A stretch of DNA of 64,000 nt from CAZJYI01 sp964550025 (GTDB lineage: Bacteria; Verrucomicrobiota; Kiritimatiellia; UBA8416; CAYOBW01), in the NCBI GenBank assembly GCA_964550025.1, contig CAZJYI010000011.1, positions 1 through 64,000 on the forward strand, written 5' to 3'. Below are positions 52,401 to 60,959 of this stretch, piece by piece. The notes under the pieces are model-generated. The model had not been told where the DNA came from and did no database searches. It saw only the letters and a program-made list of their open reading frames with translations. The stretch's first letter is position 1, and the number at the start of each line of letters is the position of its first letter. Made by a program: the position numbers and the translations under genes.

Positions 52401-55400
52401 TCCTCGAGCGCGGACTTGGTCGGCACCGTGCAATTCACCGCCGGTGGCGGAAATCCGACCGTGACGCTCTACTACGGGACGAGTGACGGCGGGCCGGCGG
52501 AAGGCGGCTGGTCGGTAACCAATGGTCTCGGCGCGTTGTCCGGTGAGTTCACCGAGCCGGTCGGCAGCCTGGCCGAGGCCACGACCTACTACTTCCGTTT
52601 CCACGCGTCCAACACGGCCGCGCAGGTGTGGTCGGACGTGATGACCTTCCGCACGCTGATCGACGGCATCGACGGCATCGAGCTCTGGCTGGATGCCGAC
52701 GAGATTGCCGGCCTGAGTGACGGCAACGGTGTGGGGCGTTGGAACGACCTCTCGGGCAAGGGGAGGCACGCGGTCCAGGCCGTGACGGGCTACCGGCCGA
52801 CCTATACGGCGTCGGCGCTCAACTCGAAACCCGCCGTCACGTTCGCGACGGACCAGACGATGGGGTTGCTGAGCAGCGCGGCGGCCGACGGTTCGACCGT
52901 CTTCATCATCCACAAGCAGAGCGCGCTTCAGACGGCATGGACGACGGTTCTCGGCGGCAACCTGCACACGACCGATAATGCCCAGGAGTGGGTGCTCGAG
53001 AAGGCGGGTGGCGGCATCGGCATCGGCCCGACGTACCCCAGCACGAACTACTCGGTCAACGTCATGCAGTTGACGTCCGCCAACTACCGGCTGTGGTGTA
53101 ACGGGACGCCGCAGGGGTATTCGGGTAACGCCACCGCGCTCGATCCGTTTGACGCCGTTGGCGACCTGTTCCTCGGTGACGTGGTCGAGGTGATCGTCTT
53201 CGGTCGTCAACTGACCATGCCGGAACAGAACCGTATCGGGTACTACCTTGCCGACAAGTACGGCATCGACAGCGGGTACGAACAGGCTTTCAGTGCGGGC
53301 CGCTACGCGCATTCGCTGGACTTCACTTTCGACAATTACGCGGGTGGCGTACCGTTGACGAACTTCCCCGTGCTGATCAAGTTCGACGAGGGGGCGCTCA
53401 ACAACTTCCTCTACTCGCAGCTCGCGTCCACGAACGGGTGGGACCTGCGGGCAACGATGCAGGGCGGCAGCACGCTGCTGAGCCACGAGATCGAAGACTG
53501 GAACACGGGCGGCGTGTCTTACGTGTGGGTGCGCATCCCCGAGTTTACCAACAATACCACCATCACGGCCTACTGGGGCGACCCGTCCGACGCGGATCGC
53601 GAAATCTTCTTCAGTGCGGCGGGCGACACGTGGGATGAGACATTCAGGGGCGTGTGGCATTTGACGGAGTCCGACTTCCCGTATGGCGACAGCACGGGGG
53701 ACGGCCGCAACGGCACCACCGGCACGAAGCCGGTTCGCATGAGCAGTGGCCTTGTCGGGCCGGGGCAGAACTTCAGCGGGGCAAACTACAAGATCGACGT
53801 GCCCTATGATTCCGCACTCAACCCTCCCGAGTACTCGGTCAGTTTCTGGGCGCGCGTGGACGGTAGCGCCGGCAGCTATCGCTCCCCGGTGACGTCACGG
53901 CGCGGTGACGGCTACGGCTACATTTGCTATGCCAACAACGGGAACGTGTGGCAGCATTGGCAGGGGCGTGCGGGCGGATGGAACTCGGTGAACGGGCCTG
54001 GAGTCACGATCGGCCAGACGGTCCATTGTACGATGACGTACGACGGTTCGCAGATGCGCTACTACGTGAACGGTACGGCCTACGGGCCGACGGCGTCGGC
54101 CTACGGGATCAACAACCAGTACCCGCTACGTATTGGCGCGGGCGGTACGGAAGGTGGTGGCAACTACTGGTTTGACGGGCCGGTGGATGAAGTGCGGGTG
54201 GCGACGGCCGTGCGTTCCGAGGCCTGGCACGATGCCTGTTACGCCAACGTCAGCGACTACGCCAACTTCGTCAACGCCGGAGACGTGCAGGGGCCGGCGC
54301 CATACATTCGCAACGATATGGCCACTCTGGTGATCGACACCAACGCCACGGCCAACGCCACGCTCAACGCGACGGGCGGCGTGCCGACGTCGGTCTGGCT
54401 GCACTGGGACACGAATTACCACGCGACGTCCGGGTGGGAGAATACGAACGCCCTCGGCGTGACCGGCAACGGCGCCGTACCGGTGCTGCTGACCAACCTC
54501 GTGAAGAAGACCACGCACTACTATGCCTTCTTCGCCAGCAACGTGTTCGGGACGACGTGGGCACAGCCGACGACCAACTTCACGACGCTGGACACCTTCT
54601 ACGAGATAGCGCCGGGCAGCGGGCCGAACGGCAGCATCGACCCGTCGCTCACGCAGTACGTGGAGGAGGGGTCCAACAGCGTGGTCTTCACGTTCGACGC
54701 CGACTACGGCTATCACCTGACCAACTTGCTGGTGGATACGGTACTGATCGGGGTGACCAATCAGTACCAGTTCTTGAACGTCATGGGGGACCACTCCATC
54801 ACGTCCTACTTCGGCATCAACTACTATGACATCACCGTCACCGCGGGCGTCGGCGGCACGATCACACCTTCCTCGCCGCCGCAGGTGGTTCATGGTGGGG
54901 ACAGTGCGACATTCGCGATCAGTCCGAACGAAGGGTACTACCTGAACGACGTGTTGGTCGACGGCGTATCGCAGGGGCCGATCGGCAGCTACCAGTTCAC
55001 CAACGTGACCACCAATCGCGAGATCGAGGCGGAGTTTGTCGCCTACCCGCTCGGCAGTTTTCCGACCAACGGGATGGTACTGTGGTTGCGGTCCGACCGT
55101 GTCGATGTCAACGACGGCGATCCCGTGTCGCAGTGGTACGACCTGTCGGGGCTGTCGAACCACGTGACGCAGTCCACACCTGCCAATCAGCCGGTGCTCG
55201 AGACGAACATCGTCAACGCTCACCCGGTCGTGAGTTTCAACGACACCCACACGCTGAGCACGACGGGACTCAACGGCCAGTGGCCGACGACCAGCGCGTC
55301 GGTGTTCCTGGTGACCAAGGTTGACAATACACTCGACAACAACTGGTTGCTGGACACGAGCCCGTACGATGTGGCCGACGCCATGCGGATCTACCTGCCT

Positions 55401-58400
55401 TGGGCGAATACCGCCTACTGGGACTTCGGTGACCGAAACAACGGCGGCAGGATCAACGTGGCCCATGACGGCGGGACGGCCTTCAACATCTGGCATATGC
55501 GCGTCGAAGGTGGTGTCGGCATGCGCTTCTCTCGCAACGGGACGGTCAAACAGAGCGGGTCGAGCTCCTCGACGTTCGATCCCACGGGTAACAGCCTCGT
55601 GATCGGCAGTTCGATGATCGGCGACATTGCCGAAGTGATCATCTACGAGGGCGCCTTGGGCGCGATCGACGAGAACCGTGTCGGCTACTACCTGCAGGGA
55701 CGTTACGGGCTTGCCACGGAGTACGTCGATCCCACTTTAGCCGATCTTGGCCTGGCGATGGCACAGGCGTATGTCGGCGATACGGTCGAGACAGCGAACG
55801 GGACGGCGCTCTACCAGGGCGGGGCTGTGCAGTACACGCTGACCGTGACCAACAGCGGGCCGACAAACGCGTCGGGCGTGGTGGTGACCGATCTCCTGCC
55901 GGCGGGGCTGTCGTACAGCTCCCACAGCGGCGGCGCGTACGTGCCCGGCAGCGGTCAGTGGGCGATCGGCGATCTCGCCTACCAGGGCAGCACGACGCTC
56001 GTGCTCAACGCGACGCTGGATGGCGGGGTGGGGGCGACCACGATTACCAACTCCGCGAGCGTGACGGCCAACGAGGGCGATTCCGATTCGGGCAATAACG
56101 CCGCCAGCCAGGTCTGCCGTTCGTGGTATGACGACGTATCACAGGGCGACTATGCGCACCGTCTGAAGATTGCGTTCCCGGGCTACACGCGGGCGGGCGT
56201 GACGCTGACCAACTTCCCGGCGCTGGTCAAACTCAACACGTCCATTTCCGGATTCGACTACAGTGGGTTTGAATCGTCCATGGGGGCGGATTTGCGCTTC
56301 ACGGAGGCCGACGGGACGACCGTCGTGGCGCATGAGATCGAGGATTGGAACACGAGTGGTGATTCCATTGTCTGGGTGCGCCTGCCCGAGCTGCAGGTCG
56401 GAACCTACATATGGGCTTACTGGGGCAACGCAGCCGCGGCAGCGGCGGAGTCTTCCAGCACACCGACGAACGTCAGCGGCTGTGTCCTATGGCTGAAGGC
56501 GGATGCGGGTGTGCAGACCAGCGGCGCCGCCGTGACCGACTGGCTCGACCAGTCCGGCAGCGGCAATCACGTCTCGCAGTCCAATGCGGCCATGCAGCCG
56601 ACGCTGGTGTCGGCCGTAGCCGAGCTCGACAACAACCCCGCCGTCCGGTTTGCCGATGCCGGCGACGACGGCGTCGGGCTTGGGCCGGCGAACCTGGGCA
56701 TCGGTGCGACCGATGACCGCACCGTCATTATGGTTGTCATGCCCGACTCCGGCTTCACGCAGGGCAGCGAGGTCATCGGCAGCGATACGTCGCACATGCT
56801 CGACTTCGGGTCGTTCATTGCATCGCATCGCCTGCGTGTGCGTAATGGTGCGGTGAACGCCTACTCGGGTCAGAACAACGGTGCCAATTCCGTACGCTAC
56901 GACCGTCCGCACATTCTGGCGGTCGTGGGATCGGGCGGCGGTACGGTGCTCAACTCCTGGAACGGCGGCGAGCGCATGAACTGGGACGATTCGACGACGG
57001 CGTTCCAGTGGGCCATGACGAGCCTGAACGTTGGCCTGTGCAGCGACGTGCCCAATCGCTCCTACGAGGGAGACATGGCCGAGTTGATCGTCTACGACCG
57101 CGCCTTGAGCAGGACCGAGCTCAACCGGGTGGGGATGTACCTGACGGCGAAGTACGGGATCAAGACGAGTCACAACGCGCCGGCCTACACGTATGACGGC
57201 ACGGTCTGGGCGCCGCACCACACCGGCGTTTGGCACATGGACGGGACGACGCTCGTGGACTCCGGTTCACGCGACGCGATGGGACGGCCGAACCTGCCCG
57301 TGCCGACGTCCGGGCAAGTTGGGGAGGCCCAGAGCTACGGTGGGAACAGCCAGATCCATTGCGGCAACCGTTGTTCGATCACGGGCAACGATTCCTTCAC
57401 GGTCAGCGCCTGGGTCAACACATCGCTGCTCAGCCTGCAACGCGTGTTCCAGCAGCGCAACGGCGGTTACAACGGCGAGTTCATGTTCAACCTGGACGGC
57501 AGCGGACAGGTCAACTTCCAGATTTATCGCGACGGCTGGGGATTCAGCTTCTCCGGCGGCAGCGTCGTGGCCGACGGCAACTGGCACTTCGTTACCGGCA
57601 TTCGCGAAGGCAGCAAGGGCACGATCTACGTGGACGGCGTCAAGGACGGCGAACAGGATCCGGGTGGCGGCACGCGGTGGCTGGATGCCAACATCTCGTG
57701 CGGTATCGGGCGCGACATCCGCGACAACAACTTCCCGTTCAACGGCATGATCGACGAGGTGCGCCTGGCCAACACGGTCCACTCCACAAACTGGTTGTGG
57801 GCGAGCTACCGGAACATCGCGTCGAACGCGACGTTCCTCGGGTTCGACAAGGTGCAGAGTGCGCCGACAATCGAGAACCTCGGTGCGACGTTTGTCAGCC
57901 GGACGAATGCGCAGTTCAACGCCGACCTGACGTCGACCGGTGGGTTGCAGACGGCCGTATGGTTGTTCTGGGACACGACCGACCACGGCACGACCAAAAG
58001 CGCCTGGGGTAACACGAACGCGTTCCCCGGGTACCAGTTGGTCGGCCAGGTCTACACCAACCTGTACACGTTGGCGGTTGACACGACCTATCACTACGCC
58101 TTCTACGCCAGCAACAGCTATGGGGATGCGTGGGCGCAACCCAGCACCAACTTCAAGACGGCGGCGGCCAACGAGTTCGCGATCTCCGCGTCCGCGGTCG
58201 GTGGCGGCAGCATTAACCCGAGCGGCGTCGAGTTCGTCACGTTGGGCAACGACAGTTCGACGTACTCGTTCACGGCGGATCCAGGCTACAGGCTCACCAA
58301 CGTGGTGGTGGACGGCGGTTCCGTTGGGACGCCGGGCAACCACCAGTTCACCAACGTGAGCGACGACCATACGATCGTGGCGCAATTCGGCCTGGATTCC

Positions 58401-59963
58401 TACGCGATCACGGTTACGCAGGTAACGGGCGGCACGATCACGCCGGACCCGGCTGCGGCGGTATTGCACGGCGGGGACAGCGAGGTGTTCACGATCACGA
58501 CTGCCGCGGGGTATTACCTGGTGAACCTGGTCGTGGACGGCGCCAACATGGGGCAGCAGTTCAGCTACCAGTTCACGGGCGTGACCAACGCTCACACGAT
58601 CACGGCAGCCTTCGCCGCCAAGCCGGCTCTGCCGGTCACCAGCGGGTTGGACTTCTGGGTGGCGGCCGACACGGTGACGGCGACCAACGGACAGCCGATC
58701 GACCTCTGGATCGACCTCTCCGGCAGCGGACGGGACGGGTCGCAACCAACAGTCTCTCTGCGCCCCATGTACACCAATGCCATGACGGCCCTGAATGGAA
58801 AGCCGGCTCTTGTCTATGACGGTGCGGATGACCACACCCTGTTCGATGGCAGTTTCCTGGCGGGGACGGACTACACCGTGATCTTCGTCGAGGGACGGCG
58901 TGACGCCAATTCCAGCTACGTCATCAACGGTAGTGCGCCGGTGTCGCACAACAATCTGCACGTCGGCTACCGCAACAACACAACCCTGACGCACGCCCAT
59001 TGGGGCAACGACTACGACATGGGCATTGTCGGATTCTCGACGCAGGCCTTCAACGTGCACACCTACTGGCTGCAGTCCGGCACGGGGCGCCGTACGTGGG
59101 TCAACGGCGGCCGCCTTGCCGTCAACGGAACGTCGACATATCTCGGCAGTTTCAACGGCGCCGCCATCGGCGCCAACCCGGCCGTGGGAGGGCATTTCAC
59201 GGGCGAGATTCCCGAGGTGATCATCTACAGTCGCGCGCTGAGCGACGCGGAGCGGGCGCAGGTCTACGCCTACCTGGATGACAGGTATGACCTTGAATTG
59301 CTGCCCGACAACCCGTTGCCCGAAGGCGTCAACGATCCGCAGTTGTGGGTATCGGCTGACGACATTACAGGGTTGAACAACGGTGAAGTTGTCACGAAGT
59401 GGCACGATATGTCCGGCCGCAACCGTCACATGACCTCCGCGGGCGGCAACATGGAGTTCCGGACCGAGCAGCTCAACGGGCGACCGTCGGTGTTCTTCGA
59501 CGGAGGAAGCAACGACTACTTCTCGTTCAGCAACCTGGGGAATGTGCGGACCGTGTTCTGGATGATTCGTGAGGTGGGGAGTCCGGCGGGAACGGATCCG
59601 CGTTTCCTGCTGGGGCATTCGGGCAGCTACGACTTCCATCGCGCGTCGGCCGGCGGCGACATCTGGAGCAGCGCGCACGCGCCGCTGTGCTTCAACGGCA
59701 CGACGAAACTGCGAGGTGTTGTCATCGACGGCCGTACAACCGATATGCCGACAGACTACTCGATAATCTCAGTGCGGACGTCCGGCAACGCCAGCGCAAA
59801 CAGCTTCGTCAAGGACCGTACGGATACCGATCGCGGTTGGCATGGCGACCTCTGCGAGTTGATTATCTACAGCCGCGTGCTCAGCGACGCCGAGGAGTCC
59901 GAAGTCGGCAACTACCTGCTCGACAAGTACGGGCTGAGACCGTCGCTGTTCATCGTCAGGTGA
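48780..59963 (+). CDS. Giant multi-module surface protein B (DUF2341, LamG, fibronectin-like, InlB-type and DUF11 modules)
   Basis: 3727 residues from ATG 48780; no ribosome site or signal peptide, because it is the in-frame continuation of 47391-48746. Approximate nucleotide map: LamG 48820-49460; DUF2341 49460-49830; LamG to 50430; fibronectin-like 50430-50730; second-type jellyroll (IALWYAADTLAASDGDGVGV) 50735-51400; DUF2341 51420-51720; LamG to 52370; fibronectin-like to 52650; jellyroll 52660-53290; DUF2341 53300-53620; LamG to 54290; fibronectin-like to 54590; two InlB-type repeats 54595-55040 (GYHLTNLLVDTVLIGVTNQY); jellyroll to 55740; DUF11-like (YTLTVTNSGPTNASGVVVTD) to 56120; DUF2341 56130-56460; nested jellyroll to 57180; LamG to 57860; fibronectin-like to 58160; two InlB-type repeats to 58620; two jellyrolls to 59950. 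It ends GLRPSLFIVR. Probably a filamentous carbohydrate-binding or adhesive surface protein. Confidence 0.9.
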   Translation: MTNGAVWTEGFAGVWHLNDTVTDEASGGTNADSTAAGRNGTQYGNSRTDGVVGGCQNFDGDDYIQIPHHSDLNGSVFSACFWARRASGNGHAAPISSRKGTPQGGYIVYSQGGTWQFWTGPGWDQLNPVANTLGEWEHVTITFDGTTKRFYKGGTLEGSKVPSSYNVNDTFDLRIAAGQNESGPNFRFPGTIDEVRVSNVVRSDDWVWATAENQRSGSTLMTYSVLLDPVDYDQRLKIEFTAYDKSTPLTNFPAMVKLGNAIPGFLYDSFASGDGYDLRITADDGVTVIPHELDTWDPPGDSVVWVRVPVLTNGAVVWAYWGNAAHTTEPEYTVNGNTWSEGYEAVWHMGGATAKDSSPTLHDGSLSGPTSVSSEIGNAFSFDGNDSIIFSHHDNYDFQSAMTIEAYVNTDSAGSYQHLVNRGAGGDVNIGCAFHDTKMYSRNYISGALLNRYGSSTLTSGTWNHYTWRYDGANYGYLLNGGIETQEVYAGSVDLAANTTFLVGREMGFGNYFRGDMDEVRVSSVARSDDWLYAAWQNLASNDVFVTYSTAIANDDATAIAADSATLNGVLGLTEGLSTTVKVFWGTSDGGASAGGWDHTNTVGIYATTQAVQYAASGLAARQTYYYRFYATNANGEAWAASPMTFVTLPTDAGGIALWYAADTLAASDGDGVGVWRDISGNGRHATQSSGGAAPQYVASAVNGKPALRFDGSNDLMPFDGSFLAGTDYTVLVVEGRRSAKISNYFMGGTGAAANQNLHLGYRTDTALTHDQYANGYDMTVPGYSSQEFKLHIFVHDDGAGKRTYTNAVLAGTSANATALTSYAGAALGAARSGAPVYFDGDLVEIMVFTRALNLGEMNSLGAYLGDKYGISTAYVDDITPGDFTYRMRITFDGYAGGTTLSNFPAMVKLDEVSSTFQYDQMALPDGGDLRFTDETGTYLLNHQIDTWNTNGGSFVWVRVPELTASTVIWAYWGNGAAGSLPANFGEGVWDTDYHGVWHLSDDDNDATEYGNDGTNAGAETNLGAIGYSRLFDGTDQITCGTDSSLNGTAALTIEAWINPNYTSGDRGIGGKVGAYQYKQLNSGLRFTTPGIRDHNSAGGILSSAEFQHVVATFTANTSGGCRFYRNGSFVSAVDSTGINSGAGQQFLIGNLQWPNQWFVGSIDELRMSRGVRSDDWLQATHDQVASHSTFATYDTMVTADAATNITSSSADLVGTVQFTAGGGNPTVTLYYGTSDGGPAEGGWSVTNGLGALSGEFTEPVGSLAEATTYYFRFHASNTAAQVWSDVMTFRTLIDGIDGIELWLDADEIAGLSDGNGVGRWNDLSGKGRHAVQAVTGYRPTYTASALNSKPAVTFATDQTMGLLSSAAADGSTVFIIHKQSALQTAWTTVLGGNLHTTDNAQEWVLEKAGGGIGIGPTYPSTNYSVNVMQLTSANYRLWCNGTPQGYSGNATALDPFDAVGDLFLGDVVEVIVFGRQLTMPEQNRIGYYLADKYGIDSGYEQAFSAGRYAHSLDFTFDNYAGGVPLTNFPVLIKFDEGALNNFLYSQLASTNGWDLRATMQGGSTLLSHEIEDWNTGGVSYVWVRIPEFTNNTTITAYWGDPSDADREIFFSAAGDTWDETFRGVWHLTESDFPYGDSTGDGRNGTTGTKPVRMSSGLVGPGQNFSGANYKIDVPYDSALNPPEYSVSFWARVDGSAGSYRSPVTSRRGDGYGYICYANNGNVWQHWQGRAGGWNSVNGPGVTIGQTVHCTMTYDGSQMRYYVNGTAYGPTASAYGINNQYPLRIGAGGTEGGGNYWFDGPVDEVRVATAVRSEAWHDACYANVSDYANFVNAGDVQGPAPYIRNDMATLVIDTNATANATLNATGGVPTSVWLHWDTNYHATSGWENTNALGVTGNGAVPVLLTNLVKKTTHYYAFFASNVFGTTWAQPTTNFTTLDTFYEIAPGSGPNGSIDPSLTQYVEEGSNSVVFTFDADYGYHLTNLLVDTVLIGVTNQYQFLNVMGDHSITSYFGINYYDITVTAGVGGTITPSSPPQVVHGGDSATFAISPNEGYYLNDVLVDGVSQGPIGSYQFTNVTTNREIEAEFVAYPLGSFPTNGMVLWLRSDRVDVNDGDPVSQWYDLSGLSNHVTQSTPANQPVLETNIVNAHPVVSFNDTHTLSTTGLNGQWPTTSASVFLVTKVDNTLDNNWLLDTSPYDVADAMRIYLPWANTAYWDFGDRNNGGRINVAHDGGTAFNIWHMRVEGGVGMRFSRNGTVKQSGSSSSTFDPTGNSLVIGSSMIGDIAEVIIYEGALGAIDENRVGYYLQGRYGLATEYVDPTLADLGLAMAQAYVGDTVETANGTALYQGGAVQYTLTVTNSGPTNASGVVVTDLLPAGLSYSSHSGGAYVPGSGQWAIGDLAYQGSTTLVLNATLDGGVGATTITNSASVTANEGDSDSGNNAASQVCRSWYDDVSQGDYAHRLKIAFPGYTRAGVTLTNFPALVKLNTSISGFDYSGFESSMGADLRFTEADGTTVVAHEIEDWNTSGDSIVWVRLPELQVGTYIWAYWGNAAAAAAESSSTPTNVSGCVLWLKADAGVQTSGAAVTDWLDQSGSGNHVSQSNAAMQPTLVSAVAELDNNPAVRFADAGDDGVGLGPANLGIGATDDRTVIMVVMPDSGFTQGSEVIGSDTSHMLDFGSFIASHRLRVRNGAVNAYSGQNNGANSVRYDRPHILAVVGSGGGTVLNSWNGGERMNWDDSTTAFQWAMTSLNVGLCSDVPNRSYEGDMAELIVYDRALSRTELNRVGMYLTAKYGIKTSHNAPAYTYDGTVWAPHHTGVWHMDGTTLVDSGSRDAMGRPNLPVPTSGQVGEAQSYGGNSQIHCGNRCSITGNDSFTVSAWVNTSLLSLQRVFQQRNGGYNGEFMFNLDGSGQVNFQIYRDGWGFSFSGGSVVADGNWHFVTGIREGSKGTIYVDGVKDGEQDPGGGTRWLDANISCGIGRDIRDNNFPFNGMIDEVRLANTVHSTNWLWASYRNIASNATFLGFDKVQSAPTIENLGATFVSRTNAQFNADLTSTGGLQTAVWLFWDTTDHGTTKSAWGNTNAFPGYQLVGQVYTNLYTLAVDTTYHYAFYASNSYGDAWAQPSTNFKTAAANEFAISASAVGGGSINPSGVEFVTLGNDSSTYSFTADPGYRLTNVVVDGGSVGTPGNHQFTNVSDDHTIVAQFGLDSYAITVTQVTGGTITPDPAAAVLHGGDSEVFTITTAAGYYLVNLVVDGANMGQQFSYQFTGVTNAHTITAAFAAKPALPVTSGLDFWVAADTVTATNGQPIDLWIDLSGSGRDGSQPTVSLRPMYTNAMTALNGKPALVYDGADDHTLFDGSFLAGTDYTVIFVEGRRDANSSYVINGSAPVSHNNLHVGYRNNTTLTHAHWGNDYDMGIVGFSTQAFNVHTYWLQSGTGRRTWVNGGRLAVNGTSTYLGSFNGAAIGANPAVGGHFTGEIPEVIIYSRALSDAERAQVYAYLDDRYDLELLPDNPLPEGVNDPQLWVSADDITGLNNGEVVTKWHDMSGRNRHMTSAGGNMEFRTEQLNGRPSVFFDGGSNDYFSFSNLGNVRTVFWMIREVGSPAGTDPRFLLGHSGSYDFHRASAGGDIWSSAHAPLCFNGTTKLRGVVIDGRTTDMPTDYSIISVRTSGNASANSFVKDRTDTDRGWHGDLCELIIYSRVLSDAEESEVGNYLLDKYGLRPSLFIVR

Positions 59964-59969
59964 GCCGCC

Positions 59970-60160
59970 TGCCGCGGGGCCAGACTCGCGAGGAAACCGA
60001 AGGTGCCAATCTCCAGTACGGCGACCTCGCTGCCAGGCAGGAACGCCACGATCCCGCGAAGCTGAAAGACGGCTTCAACACGATGCCCGACGGCGAAGCG
60101 ATCTTCTACATCCCCAATCCCGCCATCGGCCTATAGGCCCACCGCGACCAGTCTGGGGAG
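59970..60160 (+). pseudogene. Decayed copy of the 3' end of the LarA-like gene
   Basis: Aligns with 43142-43334 in the same orientation with a single one-base gap. Translated, about 43 of 57 aligned residues match, including DPAKLKDGFNTM, IFYI and NPAIGL. The next codon, TGG (Trp) in the intact gene, is TAG here, after which AHRD continues in frame. There is no start codon or upstream part of the gene, so it is a fragment. It begins seven bases after the stop of giant gene B. Confidence 0.9.
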
Positions 60161-60253
60161 CACAGGTAGACCCCGCGGACAAATGTCTTCTCCTCTGACG
60201 GCATCGGTGGTAGCATTCTCCTTGCTGGGGTGATGGGGATGAGGGAAGAAAAC

Positions 60254-60514
60254 ATGACGGCAATCGCAACAGCCTATCGCTACATAACGCGCCGACAAGG
60301 TGTGCGTTCGGGCAGGGCTATCGTTGAGGGCACGAGGCTTGGCGTGCACGATGTCGTTGGTCTGATCCTCAACGGGGCAACCGTGGACGATGCCGTGCGG
60401 AGCTTTCCGGCGCTCACGCGCGCCCAAGTATACGAGTGTCTCGCCTTCTACGAGGACAACAGGGACGAAATCGACCTCCTCGTCGCAAGGCAGATGGCTG
60501 AGGCCGCTTCGTGA
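60254..60514 (+). CDS. DUF433-family antitoxin
   Basis: 86 residues from ATG 60254 behind GAGGGAAGAAAAC. DUF433 signature: YRYITRRQGVRSGRAIVEGT, then RLGVHDVVGLILNGATVDDA, SFPALTRAQVYECLAFYEDN (helix-turn-helix-like) and HRDEIDLL-type end. DUF433 proteins pair with PIN-like DUF5615 proteins. Here the stop overlaps the GTG start of such a gene by four bases. Expected to bind the toxin and its own promoter. Confidence 0.9.
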   Translation: MTAIATAYRYITRRQGVRSGRAIVEGTRLGVHDVVGLILNGATVDDAVRSFPALTRAQVYECLAFYEDNRDEIDLLVARQMAEAAS

Positions 60515-60831
60515 AGTTCCTGCTGGACCACGACGTGCCGTTCGATCTGGCACGCGTGCTCCGCAGGGCCGGACATGACGCCACCTGTCTTCAAGACTCC
60601 CTGCCGGTGACAACAACGGATGCGGATGTATTCAGCCACGCGCGACGGGAACATTGTGTGCTGGTGACATGCAACCGCGATGATTTTGTTCCCCTGGCTG
60701 GCGACATGGGGCACCACGGCCTCATCGTGCTAATCCGCCGCCGTTCCCGCATTGCCGAATGCGCGGCATTCATGCGGTTGCTGGATCAGGCCGGTGAGAC
60801 CGGCATCCGCGGGAACGTCAACTTCGCGTGA
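60511..60831 (+). CDS. DUF5615 PIN-like toxin
   Basis: 106 residues from GTG 60511 (GTGA overlap with the antitoxin). MKFLLDHDVPFDLARVLRRA (acidic DxD start), DADVFSHARREHCVLVTCNR followed by DDFVPL, and GLIVLIRRR are the pattern of the DUF5615/Mut7-C PIN-like fold, with acids at the usual positions. Likely a small RNase controlled by the DUF433 partner. This pair lies immediately beyond the LarA remnant that marks the edge of the giant-gene block. Confidence 0.88.
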   Translation: MKFLLDHDVPFDLARVLRRAGHDATCLQDSLPVTTTDADVFSHARREHCVLVTCNRDDFVPLAGDMGHHGLIVLIRRRSRIAECAAFMRLLDQAGETGIRGNVNFA

Positions 60832-60889
60832 TACGGGATATCTGACGCAGGGATACCCGCACGGGAGGGGTACAGGGACGGATGATTCT

Positions 60890-60916
60890 ATCCGTGCAAT
60901 CCGTGTGATCCGTGGC
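60890..60916. repeat. Three 9-bp tandem units (ATCCGTGNN)
   Basis: ATCCGTGCA, ATCCGTGTG, ATCCGTGGC in tandem, 44 bp upstream of the SDR gene. Similar in style to the other short-period intergenic repeats of the window. Confidence 0.7.
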
Positions 60917-60959
60917 TATTCTCCTGGCTGTCTCGTTGAACTACGCGGAGGAAGCGATC

